64,000 bases of DNA from Eubacterium oxidoreducens (GCF_900104415.1 NZ_FMXR01000018.1:1-64000); one strand, 5' to 3'; positions 33,313 to 43,313 are shown, counted from the stretch's first letter. A program made the numbers and translations. Notes: generated by a model from the sequence alone, not told the origin.

Positions 33313-35667
33313 GATAGGTTCCTCCTTTTGTGATTTGTGTATATCGACAAGGTCGAGAATTTTAGTTTTCGCATTCTCGTCCGAAGCGAGCTTTAAGTAA
33401 CGGGTGTCGTGCTTCTTGCTGTGTATATTGGTCAGGTTCAGCCTAAGTGCGTTGCTGACAACGCATACACTCGAAAGGCTCATGGCAGCGGCACCGAGCA
33501 TTGGATTAAGCTTAAGCCCAAAGGCTGCATAGTAACAACCGGCGGCAATCGGAATGCCGATGACATTGTAGAAAAATGCCCAAAACAGATTCTGTCGAAT
33601 GTTCCGAAGAACCTGCCGGCTTAAGCGAATTGCAGCGCTGACATCCGGCAGCTGATTCTTCATTAGAACCACGTCGGCAGCATCAATGGCAATGTCGCTT
33701 CCGGCACCGATGGCCATACCGACATTGGCGCTGGTTAGAGCTGGTGCATCATTGATGCCATCTCCGACCATCATAACATGACCAATCTCTTTTAAGGCGC
33801 GGATGATGCTTTCTTTTTCATCTGGTTTGACCTGTGAGATAACATGGTCAACGCCGGCAGCTTCGCCGATGGCATTTGCTGTCAGCTCTTGATCACCGGT
33901 CAGCATAATGACCTGCATTCCCATGCGTTTTAAATCTGCGATTGCTTCGCGAGAAGTATCACGGATGACATCGGCAACAACAATCATGCCAAGGAAGTGA
34001 TCTTCTCTGGCAAAGTATAAAGCGGTTTTGCCTTGCCTTAAGAAGGTACCGGCTTGTTGGATAAGTGCTTTGGGAACAACGCAATAGCGGCGTATTAATT
34101 CCAGGTTGCCGCCATAGCAGCTAACATCGTCTATTTTGGCGCGAATGCCATATCCGGATAAGGTTTCATAGTCGGTGACTTTGTGACCTTCTAAAGAAGG
34201 CAGCCGGTCGCACGCTAAGATGGCCTTTGCAAATGGATGCTCGCTTCGCTCTTCTAATAATCCTGCGATGGTAAATAATTCTTCCGCGGTAATGCCATCT
34301 GCAAGAATTTCATCTGTCACTTGCGGCGCCCCGTTAGTGATTGTTCCGGTCTTATCAAGAACGATAATTTGCGTTTTGCCTGTGGACTCTAAGATGGCCG
34401 CAGTCTTAAACAAGATTCCGTTTCTTGCACCAATGCCATTTCCAACCATGATGGCTACCGGAGTGGCAAGGCCGAGTGCGCAAGGACAACTGATTACGAG
34501 AACAGAGATGGCTCGTGATAAAGCAAATGAGAATTCCTGTCCTACAAATATCCAAATGACAAAAGTAATGAGTGCAATCAGCATAACTGTTGGAACAAAA
34601 ATGCCGGATACTTTGTCTGCAGCCCGGGCAATTGGTGCTTTGGTAGCGGCAGCATCACTCATCAAAGTGATAATCTGTGATAGCGTGGTATCTTGTCCGA
34701 CTCTGGTCGCTTCGCATGTCAGATAACCACTTTTTAAGATTGTTGCGCTTGAAACCGCACTTCCAATCTCCTTTTCAACCGGCAAAGATTCGCCGGAAAG
34801 GGCGGATTCGTCTACGCTTGCGTTTCCGCTGATAACGCGTCCGTCAACCGGAATCGATTCGCCGGCACGGACAATAAAAGTATCGCCGGTTTTGACCTGG
34901 TCGATAGGTATGGACATCTCTTTGCCGTCATTGAGAATGGTGGCAGTTTGGGGAGCTAGGTCCATAAGTCCCTTAAGCGCATCCGTGGTGCGTCCTTTTG
35001 AGAGGGCTTCTAGGAATTTGCCGATGGTAATCAGCGTTAAGATCATAGCAGCTGATTCAAAGTAAAATTCGTGCATATATTGCGAAATCGCTTCCTGGTC
35101 GCCGCTTCCGTATGCGCCGCTCATGGCAAAAAGTGCATATAGACTGTAGATGTAAGAAGCACTGGCGCCGAGTGCAACGAGGGTGTCCATATTGGGGCTA
35201 CGGTGAAACAGCGAAGTGTAGCCACCTATAAAAAATTTCTGGTTGATAACCATAATCATTGTAGTAAGAAGTAGTTCATAAATACCCATGGCAAGGTGGT
35301 TATCGGCCATGATAGGAGGAAGCGGCCAGTCCCACATCATGTGTCCCATGGAAACATACATAAGCGGAACAAGTAAGATAACAGAAGAAATCAGTCTTCG
35401 CTTAAGGATGGGGATTTCTTTGTTTTCTAAGGAAGAAGACTCTATCGTATGGGCAGCGGCATCGCCTGTGCCTTTTTCGCTTGCACCATAGCCGGCTTTT
35501 TCAACCGCTTCGATAATCGCTTGTACAGAGGCATCGCCTTGTACATTCATAGAGTTCGTCAAAAGGCTTACGGATGCTTCGGTAACACCGTCTACTTTAT
35601 TGACTGCATTTTCGACACGGGCACTGCAGGCTGCACAGCTCATGCCGGTAATATCGAATTGTTTCAT
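33106..35667 (-). CDS. copA: Copper-translocating P1B-type ATPase CopA with C-terminal CopZ domain
   Basis: The protein of 853 residues exports Cu(I). It has an N-terminal HMA domain (GMSCAACS, C11/C14), eight membrane segments, the transmembrane CPC motif (394-396, [12 protein letters not shown]), the phosphorylation motif DKTGT (438-442) and the [10 protein letters not shown] hinge motif. A linker follows, then an HMA domain at the C-terminus ([11 protein letters not shown]797/C800), which is unusual. This last domain starts at an internal ATG with its own strong ribosome binding site, so it may also be made alone. The gene converges with a small membrane protein gene and follows csoR, whose copper-sensitive promoter presumably controls it. 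Confidence 0.95.
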   Translation of the reverse strand: MKQFDITGMSCAACSARVENAVNKVDGVTEASVSLLTNSMNVQGDASVQAIIEAVEKAGYGASEKGTGDAAAHTIESSSLENKEIPILKRRLISSVILLVPLMYVSMGHMMWDWPLPPIMADNHLAMGIYELLLTTMIMVINQKFFIGGYTSLFHRSPNMDTLVALGASASYIYSLYALFAMSGAYGSGDQEAISQYMHEFYFESAAMILTLITIGKFLEALSKGRTTDALKGLMDLAPQTATILNDGKEMSIPIDQVKTGDTFIVRAGESIPVDGRVISGNASVDESALSGESLPVEKEIGSAVSSATILKSGYLTCEATRVGQDTTLSQIITLMSDAAATKAPIARAADKVSGIFVPTVMLIALITFVIWIFVGQEFSFALSRAISVLVISCPCALGLATPVAIMVGNGIGARNGILFKTAAILESTGKTQIIVLDKTGTITNGAPQVTDEILADGITAEELFTIAGLLEERSEHPFAKAILACDRLPSLEGHKVTDYETLSGYGIRAKIDDVSCYGGNLELIRRYCVVPKALIQQAGTFLRQGKTALYFAREDHFLGMIVVADVIRDTSREAIADLKRMGMQVIMLTGDQELTANAIGEAAGVDHVISQVKPDEKESIIRALKEIGHVMMVGDGINDAPALTSANVGMAIGAGSDIAIDAADVVLMKNQLPDVSAAIRLSRQVLRNIRQNLFWAFFYNVIGIPIAAGCYYAAFGLKLNPMLGAAAMSLSSVCVVSNALRLNLTNIHSKKHDTRYLKLASDENAKTKILDLVDIHKSQKEEPIMTKTIGIEGMMCPHCEARVNEALNAIDGVSAVASHEKDNAVCELSADVSDEVLTKAVTDAGYTVTSIQ

Positions 35668-35679
35668 AAATAATTGCTC

Positions 35680-35988
35680 CTAGTTCTTCATTAATTTTTG
35701 AAGTACGGTGACTAATTCGTCGATGACTTCATCATTTCCGTCCTTAATGTCGTGAATCACACAGCTTCGGATATGATTTTCAAGAAGCTTGTTGTTAAAG
35801 CTCGCAACAGCTGAGGAAATAGCGGACATCTGAGTTAAGATATCGATGCAATACGTATCTGATTCGAGCATCTTCTTAACACCTCGAACCTGTCCTTCTA
35901 TGCGGCTTAAGCGGTTCATGAGATCCTTGTATTCCTTTTCACCGCGTACCTTGGTGCGTTCGTTGCAACATGGTTTTGTTTCACTCAT
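35680..35988 (-). CDS. csoR: CsoR-family copper-sensing repressor
   Basis: The protein of 102 residues is all-helical with the CsoR Cu(I)-binding triad C47, H72 and C76 (DTYCIDIL, NHIRSC). The helix signature NRLSRIEGQVRGVKKML is clear. An N-terminal CC pair could add metal binding. Apo-CsoR blocks transcription and copper binding releases it. Two operators and a promoter lie just upstream. It starts the copper operon with copA following 12 bases later. Confidence 0.95.
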   Translation of the reverse strand: MSETKPCCNERTKVRGEKEYKDLMNRLSRIEGQVRGVKKMLESDTYCIDILTQMSAISSAVASFNNKLLENHIRSCVIHDIKDGNDEVIDELVTVLQKLMKN

Positions 35989-36020
35989 AAGGTCACTTCC
36001 TTTCGTTATGTCGACTTAAG

Positions 36021-36037
36021 ATACCCCTCGGGGGTAT
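36021..36037. promoter_or_regulatory. CsoR operator 1
   Basis: ATACCCCTCGGGGGTAT is a GC-rich inverted repeat of the type bound by CsoR, between csoR and its promoter. Confidence 0.85.
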
Positions 36038-36052
36038 ACGTTGATAAAACTA

Positions 36053-36081
36053 ACTATATACCCCATGGGGGTATTTGTCAA
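36053..36081 (-). promoter_or_regulatory. csoR-copA promoter with embedded CsoR operator 2
   Basis: On the minus strand TTGACA (36081-36076), 17 bases and TATAGT (36058-36053) form a strong promoter. The operator ATACCCCATGGGGGTAT (36058-36074) occupies almost exactly the spacer, so CsoR binding would block RNA polymerase. Confidence 0.85.
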
Positions 36082-36136
36082 GCTGCGTAAATGTAATATA
36101 ATAAGAGGCAACGAATAAAGTCTGGAGAATAGAATT

Positions 36137-37516
36137 ATGATTGAGGAAAAAATAATACAAAGGGTGCTCGAAAAAGCAGCATCAACAGGAGCGGATTACG
36201 CAGAACTGTTCGCAGAAAGAACCTCGGAACATGTAATGAGTATGTCCGGCTCGAAGGTAGACAAGATGGTGGATGGTGTTATCGCCGGTGTTGGAATTCG
36301 TGTATTTAAAGGTGTTAAGAGTGTCTATGGAAGTACCAGTTTTATGGATGAAAAGTCCTTGATGGAATTGGCCACTCAGGTGGCTGATGCAATTTCGCAA
36401 GGTGGTGCGGTGCTTGATATTTGTTTGACACCTCAGCTGGTAGTGGATCATCATTTGGTAGAAATCTCGCCGGGGGAGGCCTCTAAGTCGGATAAGCTGG
36501 ATTTGTTAAAAGAGGCTTATTTTGCGGCTAAGGAATATCATGACGTGATTGATCAGGTGCAGGGATCTTTTGCAGATAAGGATAGACAGATCTTAATTGC
36601 AAACAGCGATGGTTTACTTACGATGGATCGGCAACAAAGAAGCCGTCTTCGCATTGAGGCTACGGCATCCAAAAAAGGAGAGAAACAAAGCGGGACATTT
36701 GCACCGGGAAGCCGTATGGGACTTGAATTTTATCAGGATATGAAGCCGTCTTATATCGGCGAGCGTGCAGCAAAGCAGGCGCTGACGCTGATTGATGCCT
36801 CCTATTGTCCGGCAGGCAAGATGACCGTTGCGATTGAGCATGGATTTGGCGGAGTCATCTTCCATGAAGCGTGCGGCCACTCGCTAGAGGCTTCGGCAGT
36901 TGCGATTGGTCAGTCAGGATTTGCAGGCAAGATTGGTCAGCAGATTGCCGGGGAGAAAGTGACGGCGATTGATGATGGGACGATTCCAAACGCCTGGGGC
37001 TCTGTTAATATTGATGATGAAGGAACCAGGACACGTCGTAATGTGCTGATTGAGCATGGCGTTTTAAAAGGCTACATGGTAGATAAATTAAATGGAAGAC
37101 GGATGGGAATGGAATCAACGGGAAGCTCCCGCCGGGAGAACTATTGTTATGCACCGACTTCGCGTATGACGAACACATTTATCGATAATGGACCGGATAG
37201 AAATGAGGATATCATCGCTTCAATGGATTATGGTCTGTACGCAAAAGACATGGGCGGAGGATCCGTCAATCCGGTAACCGGTGAATTTAATTTTTCGGTA
37301 AGAGAGGGTTATATCGTAAGAAATGGTAAGATCTGTGAGCCGGTCAGAGGCGCAAGTCTGATTGGAAAGGGAACAGAAATTTTGATGAATATTGATATGG
37401 TCGGACAGAATCTGCTTCGCGCACAGGGAATGTGTGGGGCATCAAGCGGAAGTATTCCAACCGATGTCGGTCAGCCCCTGATTCGTGTTTCATCTATTAC
37501 GGTAGGAGGACGTTAA
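36137..37516 (+). CDS. tldD: TldD-family metallopeptidase subunit
   Basis: The protein of 459 residues is TldD-like. The zinc motif HEACGH (H243, E244, H248) in GGVIFHEACGHSLEA is intact. TldD and TldE form a heterodimeric metalloprotease in the cytoplasm that cleaves unfolded peptides, including antitoxins and microcin-type precursors in enterobacteria. In Firmicutes the substrates are unknown. The partner gene follows one base later, so the two are coupled. Confidence 0.9.
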   Translation: MIEEKIIQRVLEKAASTGADYAELFAERTSEHVMSMSGSKVDKMVDGVIAGVGIRVFKGVKSVYGSTSFMDEKSLMELATQVADAISQGGAVLDICLTPQLVVDHHLVEISPGEASKSDKLDLLKEAYFAAKEYHDVIDQVQGSFADKDRQILIANSDGLLTMDRQQRSRLRIEATASKKGEKQSGTFAPGSRMGLEFYQDMKPSYIGERAAKQALTLIDASYCPAGKMTVAIEHGFGGVIFHEACGHSLEASAVAIGQSGFAGKIGQQIAGEKVTAIDDGTIPNAWGSVNIDDEGTRTRRNVLIEHGVLKGYMVDKLNGRRMGMESTGSSRRENYCYAPTSRMTNTFIDNGPDRNEDIIASMDYGLYAKDMGGGSVNPVTGEFNFSVREGYIVRNGKICEPVRGASLIGKGTEILMNIDMVGQNLLRAQGMCGASSGSIPTDVGQPLIRVSSITVGGR

Positions 37517-37517
37517 C

Positions 37518-38864
37518 ATGCAGTATCAAGAGTTTAAAGACGCTGTGATTGCCAAGGCAAAGGCAGCAGGACTTACAGAATATGAATTATACTATGCGCA
37601 GGACAAGAGTATAGAGGTGGAAACCCTTTTAAAAGAAGTGGACAAATACATGACATCGGAATCGGCCGGAGTATGCTTTCGGTGTATATACAAGGGAAAT
37701 ATGGGATATGCTTCTACGGAGCTGTTTGATGAGGAGCAGGCTGCACATCTTGTGAAGGCGGCTATGGAAAATGCTTCTTTGATTGAGGAAGAATCCGAGA
37801 ATTTCATTTATGCAGGAGGGGCTGAGTATCCGCAAATTGCCCCCAAAAGCCGTGAAAAGGCGGATACAAGTGAGTTAATGGGAGCAGCTGTGAAGCTGCA
37901 AGAGTATCTGTTTGACAAGGATGAACGAATCAGTCAGGGAACCCAGTCGATGAGTGCGACGGGAGGCGGCAAGGTCGCAATCTACAATTCCAATGGCATT
38001 GATCTGGAAAATGAATACGAATACGATATGGTTGTGACGGTTCCGATTATCGCAGAAGGACAGGAGATGTATAATGCTGTCGAGTATGATATGGGAGAAC
38101 TTGGCGAGATGAATCTTGAGAAGGTTGCGCAAAAGGCATATGAAAAATGTGTACGCACAATCGGCGCAAAGCCTGTTGCATCCGGCAACTATCCGGTTGT
38201 ATTTGAAAGGCGCACCATGCAGGCGCTTTTGGCAAATTATTCTACTGTTTTTTGCGCAGATAAAGTGCAAAAGGGGCTATCCTTATTAAAGGGAAAGCTG
38301 GGGAAAACGGTTGCTTTTGAAGGGGTTACCATTCTAGATGATCCGATGTATGAAGGCGGTCTGATTCGAAGAAGTTTTGATGATGAAGGCGTTCCGGCGC
38401 AAAAGAAAGCGGTTGTGGATGCGGGAAAACTAAAGACGTTTTTGTATGATTTGAAGACAGCAGCGAAAGACCATGTGACGAGCACCGGAAATGCGGCAAA
38501 AGCAAGCTATGACTCTGCGGTAATGGTACGCCCGAGTCAGATGTATATGAAGCCGGGGGAGAGCAGTTTTGATGAGCTTTTAAAAAAAGCAGGTGATGGA
38601 ATTGTAGTGACGCAGATTAGTGGTATGCATGCAGGTGCAGATACGACAAGCGGGGACTTTTCGTTGAATGTACAAGGCTATCGGGTCCGGGATGGCAAGG
38701 CGGCTGAGCCGGTAAACCAGATAACCGTGGCAGGTAATTTCTATCAAATGCTAAAGGATATTATTGCAGTGGGTGATGATCTTGAGATGGGCATTCCAAA
38801 GGGGAGTTCAATCTTTGGTGCGCCGTCTGTGCTGGTGGCATCTATGGCAATTGCAGGAGAATAA
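37518..38864 (+). CDS. tldE: TldE/PmbA-family subunit
   Basis: The protein of 448 residues resembles TldE/PmbA, starting MQYQEFKDAVIAKAKAAGLTEYELYYAQ and ending GAPSVLVASMAIAGE. The zinc motif of TldD is absent, as expected for the non-catalytic subunit. It starts right after tldD and forms with it one transcription unit together with the small ORF that follows. Confidence 0.9.
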   Translation: MQYQEFKDAVIAKAKAAGLTEYELYYAQDKSIEVETLLKEVDKYMTSESAGVCFRCIYKGNMGYASTELFDEEQAAHLVKAAMENASLIEEESENFIYAGGAEYPQIAPKSREKADTSELMGAAVKLQEYLFDKDERISQGTQSMSATGGGKVAIYNSNGIDLENEYEYDMVVTVPIIAEGQEMYNAVEYDMGELGEMNLEKVAQKAYEKCVRTIGAKPVASGNYPVVFERRTMQALLANYSTVFCADKVQKGLSLLKGKLGKTVAFEGVTILDDPMYEGGLIRRSFDDEGVPAQKKAVVDAGKLKTFLYDLKTAAKDHVTSTGNAAKASYDSAVMVRPSQMYMKPGESSFDELLKKAGDGIVVTQISGMHAGADTTSGDFSLNVQGYRVRDGKAAEPVNQITVAGNFYQMLKDIIAVGDDLEMGIPKGSSIFGAPSVLVASMAIAGE

Positions 38865-38867
38865 GTG

Positions 38868-39128
38868 ATGGTTAGAACGCAGGATTTATTGAATATCAAT
38901 TATTATAAAAAGGAACCATTTTCGGGAAGTGATACGTCGATGCGCTATTATATTCGCAAAAAGACGGTGGAGGATGAAGAGGTCTTAGAAGCATTTGTCT
39001 ATCCGCAACCGTATTGCTTTGAAGAGACAAAGGAGGAGGAAAAGGTTTCGAAAGAGTTCCCGTTTTCGAATGAGGGATTAGAAGAAGTGGCAGCATGGCT
39101 CAATGAGATGCATGTAAAGTTTGAATAA
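38868..39128 (+). CDS. Conserved-looking small protein, unknown
   Basis: The protein of 86 residues starts MVRTQDLLNINYYKKEPFSG and is acidic in its C-terminal half. AGGAG lies before the ATG, and it begins 3 bases after tldE, so it is likely translated with the tldDE operon. No domain is recognised. It may be a small accessory protein or unrelated. Confidence 0.55.
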   Translation: MVRTQDLLNINYYKKEPFSGSDTSMRYYIRKKTVEDEEVLEAFVYPQPYCFEETKEEEKVSKEFPFSNEGLEEVAAWLNEMHVKFE

Positions 39129-39161
39129 GTAAGACACATAAAGTGAAAGAAGATAGCGAAG

Positions 39162-40595
39162 ATGATAACATACGATTTGGAAAAACGTGGAAAAGAAGCT
39201 TTGTACGTGTATTTGTATCGAAGTATTCGAGAAGATGTCTTAAATGGAACGATTCATCCGCATGAAAAGCTGCCGTCTAAGCGAGCACTTGCAGAACATC
39301 TTGGGGTCTCAGTGATTACGGTGGAAAATGCCTATGCACAGCTTGTGACGGAAGGATATATTTATTCGAAAAAGGCCAAGGGATTTTTTGCGAATAAGGT
39401 GGAAGCAGAGCTTAAGGATGAGGCGAAGGATTCGGAGTATCTAGAGGAGAAGAAACGCTGGGAAGAGATGGAAGAAAAAGAGCACGAATTTTTGATTGAC
39501 TTTAAGGCCAATAAAAGTTCGTTGACACATTTTCCAACATCCATCTGGGCAAAGAAAGTTCGTGAAGTGTTATCGCTCCAAGATGAAGAACTATTAAAGA
39601 CGGTACCTTATAATGGTTTATTTGTGCTACGAAAAGCAATTGCAGAATACCTGTATAGTTTTCGAGGTGTAGAGGTATACCCGAATCAGATCATTATTGG
39701 GGCGGGCACGGAATATTTGTATGGACGACTCATGCAGCTGTTTGACAGCAATACGATTATGGCGATTGAAGATCCGGGATACAAAAAATTCTCTGAGATT
39801 TCCAAAAGCTGTGGAATCTCCTGGCGCTATATTCCAATTGATGATCAGGGGATGCGCGTGGATAAACTCAAAGAATCCGGTGCAAATGTGGTACATTCCT
39901 CGCCGGGAAATCATTTTCCGACGGGAATTGTCATGCCGGTTGCCAGAAGGCAGGAGCTGCTTAAGTGGGCGGGCGAAAAGGAAGAACATTATATTATCGA
40001 AGACGATTACGACTGTGAACTTCGCTATACCGGTAAGATGATTCCAACTTTATTTGCAAAGGATGATACCGACAGCGTGATTTATATGAATACATTTTCC
40101 AAAAGTCTGGTTCCTTCCATCCGCATCAGCTATATGGTTTTGCCTAAAAAACTGATGCGACGATATCAGGATTCGCTGAGCTTTTATTCTTGTACGGTAT
40201 CGAGTTTTGAGCAAATGGCGCTTGCAAAGTTTATTTCAGAAGGCTACTTTGAACGTCATATTAATCGAATGAAAAATTATTATAAAGCGCAGCGGCATGA
40301 GATATTAAAAGCATTTGGAGCATCGGACATTATGAAGATTGCGACCATTCAAGAGCAAAATGCCGGCACACATTTCTTGTTGAAGATGGATACGACGCTG
40401 ACGGATGAACAGATTCGGCAAAGAGCCATCAAGGAAGATATGTATCTGGCGCTTCTTAGTGATTACTGTACGATTCCGCAGAAAAAATGGAAGAAAACGA
40501 TTGTCATTAATTATGCCGGAATTGAGAAGGAGAAGATTCATTTGGCGGTAGAGTTATTGGAAAAAATATTTAAAACTGACCTTATAAAAAAATAA
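39162..40595 (+). CDS. MocR/PdxR-type GntR-aminotransferase regulator
   Basis: The protein of 477 residues has an N-terminal GntR winged helix (KLPSKRALAEHLGVSVITVENAYAQLVTEGYIYS) joined to an aminotransferase-like domain (IIGAGTEYLYGRLMQL, and NTFSKSLVPSIRISYMVLP with the PLP lysine). Such proteins bind pyridoxal phosphate and usually control vitamin B6 or amino-acid genes. The targets are not visible, as no pdx gene is nearby. Downstream lies a noncoding region with a terminator at its end. Confidence 0.9.
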   Translation: MITYDLEKRGKEALYVYLYRSIREDVLNGTIHPHEKLPSKRALAEHLGVSVITVENAYAQLVTEGYIYSKKAKGFFANKVEAELKDEAKDSEYLEEKKRWEEMEEKEHEFLIDFKANKSSLTHFPTSIWAKKVREVLSLQDEELLKTVPYNGLFVLRKAIAEYLYSFRGVEVYPNQIIIGAGTEYLYGRLMQLFDSNTIMAIEDPGYKKFSEISKSCGISWRYIPIDDQGMRVDKLKESGANVVHSSPGNHFPTGIVMPVARRQELLKWAGEKEEHYIIEDDYDCELRYTGKMIPTLFAKDDTDSVIYMNTFSKSLVPSIRISYMVLPKKLMRRYQDSLSFYSCTVSSFEQMALAKFISEGYFERHINRMKNYYKAQRHEILKAFGASDIMKIATIQEQNAGTHFLLKMDTTLTDEQIRQRAIKEDMYLALLSDYCTIPQKKWKKTIVINYAGIEKEKIHLAVELLEKIFKTDLIKK

Positions 40596-40635
40596 CGTAC
40601 TGATTATTTTAATAAGGCCATATCTGATATACAAT

Positions 40636-40815
40636 ACCACTGTAACAAACCTTGAGAGCTACGGCACATGGGTGGAAACATGATATCCTTTTATAGGGAA
40701 AGGATGAGCTCGTAGTCTAAGAGGGAATGTATATCTTTCCAATAATATTCGGACACATCTTGTGTTCTAACCATCAACCAAGAAGGACTTTCGCTTATGG
40801 CGGAGGTCTTTTTTG
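40636..40815 (+). ncRNA. Candidate structured small RNA of unknown class
   Basis: The 328-base gap after the MocR gene contains a possible -10 box (TACAAT, 40630-40635) and ends with a strong terminator at 40785-40815. In between, GCTACG (40664 region) can pair with CGTAG, with further pairs CCTT/GAGG outside. A small hairpin (GGACACA with TTGTGTTC) follows. It could be a small regulatory RNA or a leader of unknown type. It does not match 6S RNA, SRP RNA, tmRNA or known riboswitch cores that I can recognise. The 5' boundary is an estimate. Confidence 0.35.
40785..40815 (+). terminator. Rho-independent terminator ending the candidate small RNA
   Basis: GGACTTTCGC pairs with GCGGAGGTCT around the loop TTATG, followed by TTTTT. 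Confidence 0.85.
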
Positions 40816-40857
40816 TTCCGGTGAAAACGCGGATAGATGAGTGCTTTTGCAAAAATT

Positions 40858-40886
40858 TTGCATATAAACATGACCTTCGATATAAT
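40858..40886 (+). promoter_or_regulatory. Promoter of the GH25 muramidase gene
   Basis: TTGCAT (40858-40863), 17 bases, TATAAT (40881-40886). Transcription would start about 30 bases before the ATG. Confidence 0.75.
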
Positions 40887-40923
40887 AGAGGATGTGGAAT
40901 GAAAAGTTAGGAGAAAAGCTTAT

Positions 40924-42666
40924 ATGAAACGAAAAAAGATGACAGCAGTACTTCTTGCCGGAGTGGTTGCATTAAGCAGCGCATTTGTCGGTGCTTTTCC
41001 GGGCGAGGATGTTAAGGCGGAAGCGGCAACTACGTCTGCGGCGGATGAAGTGGATGATGAGGATGCCAACAGTTGGCGTTATCAAAATGGGGAGTTGATT
41101 GAAGATGCCTCGACAGATTATACTTTGAACGTTGCTTCTTTGGCGGCTCTTTATAAAGCAGCGAGCATTAGTACATTGGCGACCACGGAGTCGACACTTA
41201 CAATTCCGTCACATAACTTTGACGGAATTGATGTCAGCAAATGGCAGGGGAGTATTGATTGGGCCAAGGTAGCAGCGACAACAGGAAGTTCTAAGGTGGA
41301 CTTTGCGATTATCCGATGTGGATTTGGTTCTAACTCTACAGACAATGATGATAGTTGTTGGGAGACGAATGCGGATGCTTGTGAGAAACAAGGAATTCCG
41401 TATGGTGTGTATCTGTATTCGCATGCAACGACAACTGCGGAACTGGATGATGAAATTGACCATATTATCCGCCTGGTTAAAGGTCACAAGATTGATCTTC
41501 CGATTTATCTGGATATGGAAGATACAGATATTACCAGTAATTGTTCAAAATCTCAAATAAATGCGCTTGCGACGTATTACGTAAAGAAGATGCAGGCAAA
41601 GGGCTATAAGGCGGGAATCTATGCCAGTCTTTATTGGTGGTATGCATATCTAGATGACTTTGCAACGACAAGCAACGGTTCTTATCACTGGGTAGCGCAG
41701 TATAATTCTTCGTATTGCGCCTATGCAGACAATGATTTGGTTGCAGCTTATAATAAGTCATGGGCAACCTATAATTCAAAGCATTATTATGAGACCTGGC
41801 AGTATGCAAGTACCGGTTCCGTAAGTGGAATCTCAGGGAATGTAGATATGAATTACTGGTATGGTTCCATGAAACTGGCCAATCTAAGTACCTGTGAGAA
41901 TGCGTCTTCAGGAGTCTCGCTTAGTTGGAAGAAAGTCAAAAGTGCCAAAAAGTATTATGTATATCGCAAGGTAACGGGCGGTACTTTCAGTAATATTGCA
42001 ACAACCACAAGTACTTCATATGTGGACACAACGGCAAAGTCCGGTACGACTTATATCTATAAAATCAAATATAAGACCAAGAGTGGAACAACCGGTTATG
42101 GTTCTAAGAAGACGATTTTGTATTTGAAAAAACCGACCATCACCAGCGTAACCAACAAAGCAAGCAATATAACGGTGAAATGGAATGCTTCAAAAGGTGC
42201 AACAAAATATTATGTATATCGTAAGAGTGCAGGTGGAAGCTATAGCAAGATTGCAACGGTGAAGAATGCAACCTCCTATAAGGATACAACGGCAAAGAAT
42301 GGAACGACTTATACCTACAAGGTTAAAGCTGTTTGTGGAAGTTACACATCGGTCACTTCGTCGGAAAAAATTGTTCGTGTGAGTAGGGTTTCCATCAAGA
42401 AAGTCTCCAAGATAAAATCAAGAACCTATAAGGTAACTTGGTCGAAGAATTCATCGGCAACGGGATATATCCTGCAGTATGCAAAGAATTCTTCGTTTAA
42501 AAACAGCAAGAAAGTGACAATAAAAGGGGCATCCTCCCTTAAGTATACCCTTTTGAAACTTACGAAAAAGAAGACGTATTATTTCCGTGTGCGTGTTTAT
42601 AAAAAAGTAGATGGTGTGACCTATAAGTCGGCCTGGAGCACAACGGTGAAAAAGAAGATTTCCTAA
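40924..42666 (+). CDS. Secreted GH25 muramidase with Fn3-like repeats
   Basis: The protein of 580 residues has a signal peptide (about 1-30). A GH25 lysozyme domain (about 97-320) shows D103 in GIDVSKWQG and the catalytic pair D197/E199 in YLDMEDTDITS. Three fibronectin-III-like repeats follow (about 325-580; recurring YYVYRKVTGG, TYTYKVKAV, LYT-type motifs), which bind wall polymers. It hydrolyses the glycan backbone of peptidoglycan. The TATAAT promoter lies just upstream, and the nth gene follows 14 bases later. Confidence 0.95.
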   Translation: MKRKKMTAVLLAGVVALSSAFVGAFPGEDVKAEAATTSAADEVDDEDANSWRYQNGELIEDASTDYTLNVASLAALYKAASISTLATTESTLTIPSHNFDGIDVSKWQGSIDWAKVAATTGSSKVDFAIIRCGFGSNSTDNDDSCWETNADACEKQGIPYGVYLYSHATTTAELDDEIDHIIRLVKGHKIDLPIYLDMEDTDITSNCSKSQINALATYYVKKMQAKGYKAGIYASLYWWYAYLDDFATTSNGSYHWVAQYNSSYCAYADNDLVAAYNKSWATYNSKHYYETWQYASTGSVSGISGNVDMNYWYGSMKLANLSTCENASSGVSLSWKKVKSAKKYYVYRKVTGGTFSNIATTTSTSYVDTTAKSGTTYIYKIKYKTKSGTTGYGSKKTILYLKKPTITSVTNKASNITVKWNASKGATKYYVYRKSAGGSYSKIATVKNATSYKDTTAKNGTTYTYKVKAVCGSYTSVTSSEKIVRVSRVSIKKVSKIKSRTYKVTWSKNSSATGYILQYAKNSSFKNSKKVTIKGASSLKYTLLKLTKKKTYYFRVRVYKKVDGVTYKSAWSTTVKKKIS

Positions 42667-42680
42667 ATGCAGGTGGGGAT

Positions 42681-43313
42681 ATGGCAGTAACAAAACATAC
42701 AAAGCAGATTCTTGCGCGTCTGGATGAGGCGTATGGAACGGAGCAGATATGCTATCTGAATCATGAGAATGCCTGGCAGCTGCTTATGGCAACGATTTTA
42801 AGTGCGCAGTGTACCGATGCGCGTGTGAATATTGTGACAAAAGATTTATTTGTAAAATATGATTCGCTTGAGAAGTTCGCAAATGCTGATGTTAAGGAGC
42901 TTGAAGAGGATATTCGCTCCACGGGCTTTTATCGGAATAAAGCGAAAAACATGATTGCCTGTGCCCGCAGAATTATAGATGAGTTTGGCGGAGAGGTTCC
43001 TTCGTCATTGGACGATCTGACTTCACTTGCGGGAGTTGGACGAAAGACGGCCAATGTGATACGCGGGAACATTTTCCATGATCCGAGTATTGTGGTAGAT
43101 ACGCATGTCAAGCGTATTTCCAAAAGACTAGGGCTTACAAAGCACGAGGATCCTTATCAGATCGAACTCGATTTGATGAAGGAGTTGCCAAAGGATCATT
43201 GGATTTCTTACAATATGCAAATCATTACATTTGGACGGCAGATTTGCATCGCCAGATCGCCAAAATGCGAGGAATGTTTTCTTGCAGATTTATGCAAGGT
43301 AAAGGGGAAATAA
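42681..43313 (+). CDS. nth: Endonuclease III
   Basis: The enzyme of 210 residues is a DNA glycosylase/AP lyase that removes oxidised pyrimidines. It carries the helix-hairpin-helix LTSLAGVGRKTANVI with catalytic K122, the aspartate D140 (IVVDTHVKRIS), and a [4Fe-4S] cluster from C189, C196, C199 and C205. The stop codon is immediately followed by the ATG of the next gene. Confidence 0.95.
   Translation: MAVTKHTKQILARLDEAYGTEQICYLNHENAWQLLMATILSAQCTDARVNIVTKDLFVKYDSLEKFANADVKELEEDIRSTGFYRNKAKNMIACARRIIDEFGGEVPSSLDDLTSLAGVGRKTANVIRGNIFHDPSIVVDTHVKRISKRLGLTKHEDPYQIELDLMKELPKDHWISYNMQIITFGRQICIARSPKCEECFLADLCKVKGK

Noticed and set aside
40596-40923. 6S, SRP, tmRNA or RNase P RNA
   Set aside because: None of the conserved cores of these RNAs is visible in the stretch, so it is listed only as an unclassified candidate RNA.
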